DNA of 64,000 bases, taken from NCBI GenBank assembly GCA_030062745.1, contig CP099848.1, positions 6,965,501 through 7,029,500 of the forward strand, read 5' to 3'. The translations under genes were made by a program, and so were the position numbers. This document shows positions 27,501 through 36,939 of the stretch, one piece after another. The number at the start of each line of letters is the position of its first letter. The stretch's first letter is position 1. The stretch is from Capitulum mitella. Taxonomy: Eukaryota > Arthropoda > Thecostraca > Pollicipedomorpha > Pollicipedidae. The notes beneath the pieces are model-generated. The model was not told the DNA's origin, ran no database searches, and saw only the letters and a program-made list of their open reading frames with translations.

Positions 27501-30500
27501 GACACGAATCGATGCGATGCGCAGTGGACTACGCTGGTGCCGTGTTACCCAGATTCAGAAGACGTACTTATCCGAGGTACCGCGCATCAGTTTGTTCCGG
27601 TTCAACGGGGGCGGGGAAATTGAGAAAAGGTGATTATTCTGTAATTCATAGCGAGCCACTGATTATGATCCAGTAGCCGGGGACGCCATCTCGTACAGTA
27701 CCCACATGATCTAACTACTCGTCAAAACATTTGTAATCTGAGGCCCTGAGATCGCTGCCAGGATACCGGACGCCTACCAATACGGCATTCAGTTCACTGT
27801 TCGCGCTGCAATAGCTGCGTTGACACCACCTCTGTCCGCGATGCCAGGCATAAGCTGGAACACAGAAAGGAGGAGTGGCCGGCGGTAACCTTGTCTTCAA
27901 AGACTACGGAAACGATGGCCTCGGTTTTCCTGAAACGTTTCGGCGACTGTCGCCATAACTTGAGTTTCTCCGCACTTCTAGAACGCCAGAGCTTACGACT
28001 AGTTCTACGAGGCCCCGACGGGCTTGTCGCATCTTCTTCAGGTAGCCGTAGATGTCGAACAGGCCATCCTCCTCAGCCAGCTCGATGTTGGAGTCTATGG
28101 CCAGGAACACACCTGATCTGCCAGCGCCGTCACTGCCGACAAAACGGTTCCATCAAAACAAGGAAGCAAACATAAACGGCCGTTATAAAGGTAAATCACC
28201 CTCACAGAAGAGATCTGCTTCCGCCATTCTCTTGTTTTGCGAGGTTGTCATCAGTTACACGGAGAAAAGTAGTATGTTTCCAAGCTAATATAATTCCGCC
28301 GCCTGTACTAATGTAATGTGCTATTGCAGTACACATGCATATAAAAACAAAAAGACCAGAGGGCAAGTGCTACGCTACGAACATTCAGCTGAAGGGAAGG
28401 AAGAGCCAGATATCTCTTGCGTGCAACCTAAGCTACTTCCAAATGTTGACTGTGGTCGGATTTCGGCCACTTTATTTTATGAATTTAAACAAAATGAAAT
28501 AAAATAGAGTGCAGAAAGCTACTTAGTGTTAACCGACTGCAGTATAATGCTCTGAAGGCATCTTGTATATAGGCATTGCTACGCTTTATTGATAATGTGA
28601 GAAATAGAACAAGAAACAAGAAGTTGTTTAATGTTAGACGAATTTCCTACCAGAGTTGGGCGGCGTTGCTTATTTGTCAAAGGTTGACGGAAACTCGTCC
28701 CCCCGTACCCTCCTGGCGGAGGTCATGGCCGATGACCATCGTCATCTTACACCATTCAGTTTGAACATGGGCTCTATTGCTTCGTGTAAAAAAGTCCTTG
28801 AACATCTCTCATCACCGCCTCCAGTTTTTTCCGGGAATTACGGCTGTCCGCCAACACACTTCGGTTCCCCTAACCTTCATAGAGATTGATTTATATTTGG
28901 ATTGGCAAAAATATATAGCCTGAAATGTCGACGCAATTAGTTTTCAGGAAAAATATGATCACGGCCCCTCCAGCAAACCGCATATTTATCAACATCAGGA
29001 GCTTTGATTAAAAACGGTGACGTCATCGCGACCATGTTCACGCAGGGCCTCCTCGTGACATTAAGCTGAAGGATGCTTGGAGAAATGAAACCTGTTGCTT
29101 TATGTGAATATTCAAGGAATATATCAACGCGCCTGATGCTAATGGAGAAGTTCAGAATGCATAAGGGCGACAAAAAAAAAACAACGCATTCAAGGCGTTT
29201 CTATGAAGACTCAGCTGATTTGAGACTCGACACCACATTCTGGCATTTTACGTGGATTTCCAACATTTTATTGTAATTTGGCCGGTGAACTTAGGCAATC
29301 ACCATAACGGTCGCTGCACAAGAAGGCAATGTGCATGATGCATCCTTTGGCATGCGTTTTAACCTCAGACCCACAGGTCTTAGAAATCAATTTCTAATAG
29401 GTACAAGTACACTATGTCTTAAATATTTATATTTACCGAGTTTCAAAACGATTTTTCGCGAAATTCCTTTGTGTATTTTCAATTTATATCCTGTTGTCAG
29501 CCGTCGCGTGTTCGCACGTGTCGACACAGACCGGCAGAACATCCGCATTGCGTCATTATTAATGGACGGTGTCAGAGTGCTGACAATTCGCCACATTTCT
29601 GTTCGTTTCTTCAACGCTTGCACAAAAATGCTGAAAACGTGATCGTTTACATTTTCGGTGGCCAACCGAAACAGTTTCAGAAAAGTCGACCAGTCTGGAG
29701 AATTCCCTTTACCTTGCGTTCGCGGTAAAACAAAACACACATGCGACAAAACTGTCAAACATTACCATGTCTACCAGATGAATTGTGCTTGCATTAGACA
29801 CGATAAATCCCTCTGTAAAATGCGATTCATTGCAAAATCACCTTTAAAAATGCCTGCCACTGCGCGGGTGAAAAGTGATCCGTTGAGCTTAACATTGCTG
29901 GTTTTGCAGGATTTTAGCGCGATTGATACTGGGAGTTAATTTAAATTGGGGACATGTATGTTTGCCAGCAGCTACAACCTCTCTCTCTTCCTCCCTTATT
30001 CTTTATTCTGTCTCTCCCTCTCTTCCTTTTCCCTTTCTCCATCCCTCGGCAAAGTATGTTAACAAATCCCGCACATGCAAAAAAGTCATCATAGTGCTTG
30101 TGAGCACACAGCGAAACAAAAAATAACGATGAACAAAACGGAAATTGAAATCCTGAGGGTGGCCGTTACAAAATTGGGCAGTCACACAGAAAAACCATCA
30201 ATGGCCAGCCTCGAATCTAGATGGGCGGGATCCTTGCAATATAGCAAGTACAACTAACCTTAATACACGAAATAAGCTTTCCAGCACCATAGAACCAATC
30301 GAAAAAGGAGACCCCGTGAGGGCCATTGAGACCCCGTTATTGCCTCTGAGCTGGGTATCTCCGGCTAGGTTGGCCAGCTGACCTGCAGTGGACGATCGTG
30401 GGGCCATCCAGGTCCTGGAGCCGGTGGTTCAGGCAGATCCGGATGCGGCGTCGGAACTCCAGGATCGCGTTTGAGAACGGGCACGAGTGGCATGGCCACT

Positions 30501-33500
30501 CCGTGTAGTGAAACTGGAGAACGGACCGCTCCTGGAGACAAATCACAGTCTGGAGCACCGCTCGCCAGTGCGTCGGACGCTCGCGCTGTTTTTAAGGTCC
30601 TACCAACAATTCTAGTGCTATCCAGTCAATTAGTCACAGGCATTGCAGAGTTGCATGATCTGAAGTCCCCTTAGAGAATAGTGAGGAATTTGGTTCGTCA
30701 CGGCCTCTGGCGAAGCGGTACTTACTACCATCGCTGGCATACACTCGCTGTTCGAGTGCAGAGTTTGGGTGTGAAGCGAAGTTCACCAGTTCCAGAGAGC
30801 AGGTTCCGTTACCTCTTCGCCTCGCCGGAGCCGTATGCTGCGGATGACGAAGTTGGCCAGCTGCTCCTCCTTCAGCACGGTGACGCGGATCTCCCCGTAC
30901 GTCTCCTCCTTGTCGATCAGTATCGGCCAGTACTGGACGCACATCACCTGCGGCAGCGGGCAGCAAGCTCGGGACCAGATCGGTCGGAACTGGGCACCGC
31001 GCAGGTACTGAGGCGGTGGGTGGTGCGGGAAACAGAGCCTGACGCCAAGCATCAATCGCTGCGAGCCCCCCGCGCCTGTTCTGATCTCGTTCTTTTCTCG
31101 ATGTGGTTAGCGGTTTGAACGCTCACGGATGATGACTTTCGAAGGCATAAGCAATTTGCTCTCCGTTTCATTCCGTTCGCAACACTGCTAAGCCCGGAGT
31201 ATATCTCACCTTGTTATAGCTAACTGAATGCCAAGTGTGAAGAAGAAGCATCTTGACAGGACGAAAAAAATTCCAAGGAAATGAAATAAATGCACACCAT
31301 TTATGATACTCAAACAAGCATAAACTACTCCAATAAATAGCGTGTTAGTTTTTCATACCTTCTTATTCAAGCATGGCATTTTCCTTGCCCATTCCATCCG
31401 TGTCGCACTGTCATCTTCTACGTGACGGTGCGAGGAAGAGTCGTCAAGGGGTGACATCAAAAACAATAAAGAGGTTTTGCAATAATTGCATGTTTATGCC
31501 TCTAGACGTTTCCCGGAAAAGAAGTGCTGTACACACAGGCGGTGACAAATTCGAGCCAACTTAATCTAGTTCTGAAAAGTCGATCACAATGGTAAATTCT
31601 CTTTAAGTACTGAAACTGCACGCACGATGTTTTGCATATCAAGTTTGGTCCTCCTCGTTCCACGTACGGACAATCAGAATTTAATCAAGGCTGCTAGGCA
31701 AATATGTGTTCGTTACTGCAACGAAATGCCAGTGTCCACCCCTTTATTGACTTTTCCATCAGCGTGCAATTAGCCTTTAAGTATATTTATAACCCTGAGA
31801 CCCGGCCGGTGCGGTGCTATTTACACGAGGCAATGATTCTTGGGCTAAAGCACAGCAAAAACACGAGACTTGTTGTCCCTTCAGGAGCACACGAGCCCCG
31901 GAAAAGGGTCAGTCGAGGGTCATCGTCAAATTCTGGCTATGTTCTCATTATGCAACGTCATAAATGTAATGTTGCAAGATCGGGGGGAAAAAGCCCCGAT
32001 GGCCCTTCCGTTCCTGAGCCTGAGCGTTCTTCAGCATATGGATACGGCAACCAGCTGTAAAAACTATATATCGTTGCAATGTTTCATTACGTTAATGACG
32101 TAAAGCCGCTGATATGCAGGTGGTTGCATTTGCAACAAGGAACCGTCGCTACGGATATTTAGCGTGGACTGTTTACGTTCAATACATGTTTTCTCTCTAG
32201 AAAAGGTTCTGGTCGCAGGTGGCTAAGAATTTCGCTAAAATAAAACTTCTTGACGCAGTCAATAGTGACGTGTTTATTTCAAGTCGCAGATATACACAAC
32301 GTCTGTAGCGACAGATGCAGAGAACTGAGAGAAGACGGAACACGATAACATGAACAGTAAAAGCATAATGTGAGTGATGGCCTGGATGAGCAAAATAATG
32401 ATCCAGGAATGCGTGCGGCGGACGCGTTCTGGCACCTTCACATGTTCAGTCCATGAGCTCAAACCCCGAGCTCCAGCTCGCAGCAGCCATGTCTCGATCC
32501 TCCGTTTCAGCCCGCGCCGGTTCGCCGACGCCGGCACCGCTCCCGACGCGACGACGCAGCGAGGTCGGCCGGCTGGGCGCAGCGCGCGGAACACGCCCGG
32601 AGCGGCCGGCCGCCGGGGCCGCGGCCTCAGGTCAGGGATCGGCCGCCGGGGCCGCCGCCTCAGGTCAGGGATCGGCCGCCGGGCCCGCCGCCTCAGGTCA
32701 GGGGTCGGCCGCCGGGGCGGCCGCCTCAGGTCAGGGGTCGGCCGCCGGGCCCGCCGCCTCAGGTCTGGGGTCGGCCGCCGGGCCCGCCGCCTCAGGTCTG
32801 GGGTCGGCCGCCGGGCCCGCCGCCTCAGGTCTGGGGTCGGCCGCCTCAGGTCTGGGGTCGGCCGCCGGGCCCGCCGCCTCAGGTCTGGGGTCGGGCGCCG
32901 GGTCCCCTGCCTCAGGTCTGGGGTCAGGTGGTCGGACCCGCGGCCTCAGGTCAGGGGTCGGCCGCCGGGCCCGCCGCCTCAGGTCTGGGGTCGGCCGCCG
33001 GGTCCCCTGCCTCAGGTCTGGGGTCAGGTGGTCGGACCCGCGGCCTCAGGTCTGGGGTCAGGGTGGGTCGGACCCGCCGCCTCAGGTCTGGGGTCGGCCG
33101 CCGGGTCCCCTGCCTCAGGTCTGGGGTCAGCCGGCCGGACCCGCCACCGCAGGTCAGGGGTCGACCGCCGGGTCCGCTGCCTCAGGTCTGGGGTCCGCCG
33201 CCGGGCCCGTCACCGAGACCTGAGAGCGTACTGTCTCTCTGTAGTGTTATGGCAGTCCCGCTGTAGTGTTACGGCAGCGGGCCACCTGTTCTCGCGGCAT
33301 GAACCTATGTTACTTTTGATGTTTATGTAAATGTATGTAATGCGTGTGTAAATTATCTGATCATTTATAGAACAAGATATCACTCCGTTATAAGGAAGCG
33401 TCGCAGTCGCCATGCATAACAGCATTAGAGTTGCAATTCTCAGGTTAAATATGAACCTGTTTATTGCTGATACCATGTTTTTTCTTGCCGTACAGCCGCA

Positions 33501-36500
33501 CATTCACTTCATAAAGCGGCCGCATACGTAGTATATTCAGCATATGACAGTATGATGATATTAGTTTCAGAATTCTCCTGTTATGCTTTACAAAAAAAAG
33601 AGAAATGAAGAGCAGATTGTGTGCTTACAAAAGAAGCAATAAAAAGCGATTCACGCATATAAAAGTAGCGGTGGAAAAAGACGATTCATTCCTCCATAAA
33701 ACCAATGATTACCAGTACCTCTAGCCAGGTGGCTTCTACGAACCGGTATTTGGCTGTTATTGTCAGGAGTACTGCTTATCCATGGTAACATCAAAACCTT
33801 GTCAACATCGGCTGGGCACCTATGACTATATTCAAAAGAGCAGCATTCCCCCACATGATTCACATTACAACCGCGGTTCTATGTCCTATTCCAGCTCTCG
33901 TTATTACCACAAGCAGCAACAAGCTGCGCTTACGCCGTGCCATTTTAGACCACCGCGAGCCTTGGACGGCTGTGAACGACATGTCGGGGTAGCAGCGCGG
34001 CAGCCGCCGGAGCAGAACCGTCATGTCTGCGGCCGTCGGCCGACACGAGCTCGCGACCGTGCCGAGCCTTCCTCCAGTACCGCACGGCCGGCCGCAGACG
34101 GAGACCACGGAGACGAGGGATTTGTCGCGTCCGCGTCGTCGACGTGAGGAGCAAGACCCAAGCGGTGTAGGGATCTAGGAGGACTGGACTGTGGACAGTC
34201 ATTTAGCGGAGTGCGGCACGAAAACGGCAAGTTTCGCCACGTGCAGCACACGTATCGCAGTCAGCACAGGCTGGGCAAGTGCCAGCAGGCACACGGAGAG
34301 CGTGCATATTGCCCACGTCCCACACACCCATGAGTGTGAAAACCGGTGCGCACAGACTGCAGATTAGAGGCTGCTGAGGCAGAGACTGCTAAGACCGAGG
34401 CAGTGGATTACTAGGTAGACGCGTCACGTTTTCAATTATTCCTTTCATTCTGAAACAAACTCAGGCATTTTGCGGCCGTGAAACTTCTCTTCAGGAGTCT
34501 CCACAATCAGTGACCATATAGCAGCTCATAACGTATTAATGACCTCAAACGCAAGCAAGTCAAAGACGTGAGTTACTCATCCTCCGTTCACCAAATTTTT
34601 AGTTCATCAAAGCCGACACTGACATAATAGTGCAGTCATTCGCCGCCACTTCAGGAGCCAGGAAGTAAGTTTATCAAAACATCCTCGATTTGTGTAGCCG
34701 TCGGCTATTTTCAGGCGTCCGCACAGCGGGCTGCCAAACATCAGTCACATTACGGCTGAGGCACGAGGCAGGTGCCACCGTTTGGCAAGCTACAGCACCG
34801 ACGCAGCAGCAGGAGCAGAACACTCCGCGGAGGTCGTCAGGACGTCCAACACCGGCAGTGGCTTCCTTCCTCCAGAGCGGCAGTGGTGAATCATTGTTGT
34901 GATGCTGCAGTTTTCTCATGGGTATGTGCAGCATATGGGCACGTGCAATTTTCCCATGGAATGGCATCGGGGATAGCAGCAGTGCATCTCAAACAGCACG
35001 AAGGAATGTAGCATTCGATGCCTTCTTCATCGAATACCAAATGTATTTCTGGCCAAACAGAACAGCTTCCTTGGCGATCTTACATGGAATGCGTAAATTT
35101 TGGTGATATTCGTGTCGCTTTGTTTCGTTTGTGATATTAGCATGGGTTCGTACTTTTGTGTTGTTGTTCTGTCCTGAATGTATTTACAGACAAACAGAGT
35201 ATTTAACTAAGGTCTGACGAATCACTATAACTCGCACATTCCGCAAAATGTTTGACTCACGCCAGAATTTGCCGTGCTCGCTATTAGCGGTTATCCATCA
35301 CCTCTCTGAAATAGCGACAGAACGAAAACAAACGAGTCGGACAGACAAGCAAACCAACCGTCCGCGAGGCACAGTTCCAAACATACATTTGATAAATGCT
35401 CTCCCTATCTCAGCTTCTTCTAAACGACACGCATGAATGCCGTTTGTGAGCAGCGCTGACCTTGATGAAGTCGAAGGTCTTGGTGAGCATGACGATGCAC
35501 GGTGACCGCTCCTTCCAGACCATGCGCCAGAGGTCGCCGGTGGTGCGCTCGTTCGGCCCCTGGGTCACGATGTAGGCGTTTGGCTTCAGCAGGCTCTGGA
35601 ACAGCGAGAACGGGCCTGAGGCGCCCGCCGGAGTCGCAGGAAGAGCTTTCAGCCTGGCAGATCAGGTCACGGAGTTCTGTTTGCGTTCAAAACAAGATAC
35701 TTTAAAATCAACAGGATACTGTTTGTTCTCAAAGCATCACGCGGAGGCTGGCTGCGAGAGCGTGCTTACGGTCCAATAAATTCTGCGCGATTTGGAGGAG
35801 GGTTGAATTCGTTACAACAAAGCTTTCTAGATTGCATAATTTGTTTGCTTTTAGACTCTGCGTTCGTAAACAAAAACAGACTTGAGGGGTGTAAGTTAGC
35901 GAGGAAGAAGATGATTTGTTGACTTAGGACGCCAGTCATTTGCACATAATATTCACCAGTTTGTCAATGAATGCTACGGATTTACAACTGCATTTCGGAA
36001 TTTCTTTCACCGACATTGGAAGACATTAATTCGGCTTCTCTGACAGGTTTCCGAGTCGAGCTACTAACATCCACGTAGGAGGCGTTGATGTAGTCTGACT
36101 CTGACTCGTCGGCCGGGTCAGATTCGGCCTGCGGCTCCAGCACCACCCGGTTGTAGTCATCTGGTGGAGTCAGAGCCCGCCGAGTCAGCTCAGCAGCCTT
36201 CGTGAAACGCTGAGTAACTCGTGAACACGCCGGAACATCAGGAGAGAAAACATCAGTGGCTGACCGCAGGTCAGCTGTGACCAAATCTTTCTTACTAGTC
36301 GTGAGGAAATAACTATTGAAATGTTCTGAGAATGATGTCCAGATGTTTGGCGGCAGACAGGTGAAAATTACTAGAGCCCGAAAAGAAACATTAAACGGAA
36401 GGACCAAGTCAGCAAAAGGCAAGGGAAGGGCTTCATAATTTTGGAATTTCGATTTTAAGGTGTTTTTAATGCCATAGAATTCTCCTTTACTCTCACGAGG

Positions 36501-36939
36501 GCAAGAGGTTATCTGTAAACTCTACTGAACATAGTAACAATCATAGATAACCACAGTCATTTACGTACAGAAAACAACTTTTTTTATTCCAGTTACTCTT
36601 CTGGCGTCACCAACAGTCTTACAGGTGAGCTCTGGATTGTTTCCGGTGTCATAGAGTACATGGCTGTTTTTTGTCGTTGTTTGGCACATGCCATTCCAGT
36701 GGCACTTTGCATATCACGTGCAGAAGACCGTTCTGATTCCTCTGTAAACCGCGGATTCGGAAACACTGCGGCAAATCCTGATTTACAAATGGAAATGAAA
36801 TGCGATCTTCCTCTCTGAACTAAATAAACGCACATGGGATGGCTTACTCACAGGGCACGATCTTCTGGTTTTGGTTTTTGGACTCGTTGCATTGTTTGCT
36901 GCCGTGCCTGGTGGGGTGTGCCTCCACTCTCCCGGCGTG
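21481..36939 (-). CDS. Ptp99A-like: Receptor-type tyrosine phosphatase, tandem intracellular PTP domains (Ptp99A-like), 5' part not found
   Basis: Receptor PTPs remove phosphate from tyrosines of membrane and signalling proteins. The membrane-proximal D1 is usually catalytic and D2 regulatory. Exons (minus strand, 5' to 3'): 36939-36852, 36160-36069, 35595-35461, 30947-30813, 30531-30383, 28132-27997, 27433-27181, 26323-26247, then 25174-25043 and/or 24994-24863, 23833-23709, 23060-22873, 22450-22315 and 21558-21481. All boundaries are GT-AG and all phases agree. D1 ends near exon 6 and D2 starts in exon 7. The similarity to arthropod Ptp99A is from memory, especially in D2 (KFTIGDCAGGHRADN, IVSLTELMAGVKAE). 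Both domains lack consensus catalytic residues (see findings). No ectodomain, transmembrane segment or start codon was found, so the gene extends beyond 36939. Confidence 0.88.
21717..21748. repeat. C-run and (CA)n microsatellite
   Basis: A run of C followed by about 11 CA units in the intron before the last PTP exon. Confidence 0.9.
22315..22450 (-). CDS. PTP gene, D2 exon 12: degenerate P-loop
   Basis: CTGTTCCAG precedes A plus 45 codons. Joined to exon 11 it reads VVVVSPDGQCRAGVYCAANA, followed by CIEQVVQHSEVDVFQAVKTV and RRHRPQLISNM. The position of the catalytic Cys is Ser, while the P-loop Arg and final Gly remain. The donor is GTGAGA. Confidence 0.95.
22873..23060 (-). CDS. PTP gene, D2 exon 11
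   Basis: Sixty-two codons plus CC. It starts IVSLTELMAGVKAESKTCQL and contains LTCWPTGYKVPTSTNALVEL, the WPD-loop equivalent with WPT instead of WPD. It ends YGPVVVVS, the start of the degenerate D2 P-loop. The donor is GTGAGT. Confidence 0.95.
23709..23833 (-). CDS. PTP gene, D2 exon 10
   Basis: GGTTCCAG precedes NFPPFWPEST, KYGTVFTVEHI and, further on, HYQNIKSWIFRISKK before GTCGGT. These match D2 of receptor PTPs. My coordinates give 125 nt where 126 would keep one frame, so there is a possible single-base slip near 23760 that I cannot settle by eye. Confidence 0.85.
23834..24862 (-). other. PTP intron after the duplicated exons
   Basis: No exon recognised. A C-run lies at about 24839-24847. 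The sequence is otherwise unremarkable. Confidence 0.4.
24863..24994 (-). CDS. PTP gene, D2 exon 9b (second of two duplicated exons)
   Basis: Forty-four codons in phase 0, from GYSHPREYIVTEWVLPPS through DLWSLVYDHDCTAVVVL to DASP. The acceptor is CTGTTGCAG and the donor GTCAGT. It keeps YDHDC and REYIVTEW but differs from 9a at about 17 of 44 positions. Only 48 nt separate it from 9a. Confidence 0.93.
25043..25174 (-). CDS. PTP gene, D2 exon 9a (first of two duplicated exons)
   Basis: Forty-four codons in phase 0, from GYNRSREYIVTEWPLRGT through DFWSLAYDHGCNSVVVL to SDAT. The acceptor is GCCTTGCAG and the donor GTAAGC. It covers the D2 equivalent of AYIATQGP...DFWRMVW. The next exon (9b) has the same length, phase and domain position. 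Confidence 0.93.
25175..26246 (-). other. PTP intron before exon 9a, with a GC island
   Basis: CpG-rich sequence at about 25750-26230 contains overlapping frames on both strands but no recognisable domain. A CACGTCACGTGA motif (E-box plus CRE half-site) lies near 26070. It could be an internal promoter or simply GC-rich intron. Confidence 0.35.
26247..26323 (-). CDS. PTP gene, D2 exon 8
   Basis: This 77-nt exon reads (P)DNFRPYLTSFQGNTATDYI then NAVFVD before GTGAGT. It is the D2 equivalent of DYINASYVD and matches the phase-1 end of the previous exon. Confidence 0.9.
26798..26827. repeat. Perfect stem-loop, 12-bp arms
   Basis: ATAAGGTATATG and CATATACCTTAT are separated by six bases. A second stem with 9-bp arms, TATGGGCTA and TAGCCCATA, lies at 26892-26925. 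Both are in a PTP intron. Confidence 0.7.
27181..27433 (-). CDS. PTP gene, exon 7: end of D1 and start of D2
   Basis: Eighty-four codons plus C. It starts DQYKFVYDTLEEYVTCGY and ends HRADNRHKNRDVMIVP. QYKFVYD is the usual last helix of D1. The KNRY equivalent of D2 is KNRD, with no Tyr. The donor is GTGAGT. Confidence 0.93.
27997..28132 (-). CDS. PTP gene, D1 exon 6: P-loop and following helices
   Basis: Joined to the previous exon it reads HCSDGAGRSG, then VFLAIDSNIELAEEDGLF and GYLKKMRQARRGLVELV before GTAAGC. The usual loop is HCSAGVGRTG, so the Cys and Arg are kept while Ala is replaced by Asp. The usual Q-loop Gln (VQT) is replaced (LVELV). Confidence 0.93.
28133..30382 (-). other. PTP intron, no gene recognised
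   Basis: Moderately AT-rich. Apart from a CT-rich tract at about 29980-30045 I see no structure in it. Confidence 0.4.
30383..30531 (-). CDS. PTP gene, D1 exon 5: WPD-loop region and first part of the P-loop
   Basis: The exon encodes LQFHYTEWPCHSCPFSNAIL and ends GPTIVHC plus AG before GTCAGC. The position of the general-acid Asp of the WPD loop is Cys (WPC). The nucleophile Cys of the P-loop (VHC) is kept. The AG joins T of the next exon to give Ser. Confidence 0.95.
30813..30947 (-). CDS. PTP gene, D1 exon 4
   Basis: Forty-five codons in phase 0 after CTGCCGCAG, beginning VMCVQYWP (the conserved C-x-Q-Y-W-P) and ending IRSIRLRRGEE before GTAACG. The central beta-strand region ETYGEIRVTVLKEE fits D1. 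Confidence 0.95.
30948..35460 (-). other. Large PTP intron containing a GC minisatellite
   Basis: Apart from the minisatellite at 32608-33222 and a CpG-rich patch at 33950-34140, I see no exon or domain. The reading frames over the minisatellite are a consequence of its period. Confidence 0.45.
32608..33222. repeat. 33-bp GC-rich minisatellite, about 18 units
   Basis: The unit is 33 bp, made of GGGTCGGCCGCCGGGCC plus CGCCGCCTCAGGTCTG, with variants such as GTCAGG, GGATCGG and a GTGGTCGGACC insert. Higher-order repetition is visible (a variant pair near 32900 recurs near 33010). Because 33 is a multiple of three and the unit has no stop, it gives open frames (AASGLGSAAGP repeats) upstream and through the array. 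Confidence 0.95.
35461..35595 (-). CDS. PTP gene, D1 exon 3
   Basis: Forty-five codons in phase 0, from SLLKPNAYIVTQGPNERT through DLWRMVWKERSPCIVML to TKTFDFIK. AYI(A/V)TQGP and WRMVW are core PTP motifs. The acceptor is CTGTTCCAG and the donor GTCAGC. Confidence 0.95.
36069..36160 (-). CDS. PTP gene, D1 exon 2
   Basis: The exon encodes DYNRVVLEPQ, an acidic Ser/Asp/Glu insert, and SDYINASYVD before a GTTAGT donor. DYINASY is a signature of PTP domains. The split Tyr codon (T|AT) with the previous exon confirms the junction. Confidence 0.92.
36852..36939 (-). CDS. PTP gene, D1 exon 1 (N-terminal edge of domain)
   Basis: GCTTGCAG precedes 29 codons plus T, with a GTGAGT donor. The end reads NESKNQNQKIVP and joins the next exon to give PYDYNRV, the usual KNRY...PYDxxRV element. 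Tyr of KNRY is replaced by Asn here. The upstream exon was not identified. Confidence 0.8.

Noticed and set aside
27177..27502. Other frames over PTP exon 7 (Arg/His-rich, Val/Ala-rich)
   Set aside because: Only one frame carries the PTP motifs and fits the splice phases. The others are shadows.
32374..33330. Plus-strand open frames of 318 and 256 codons rich in Ala/Gly/Ser
   Set aside because: They are produced by the 33-bp minisatellite. All three forward frames are open, with no domain and no gene-like 5' or 3' context.
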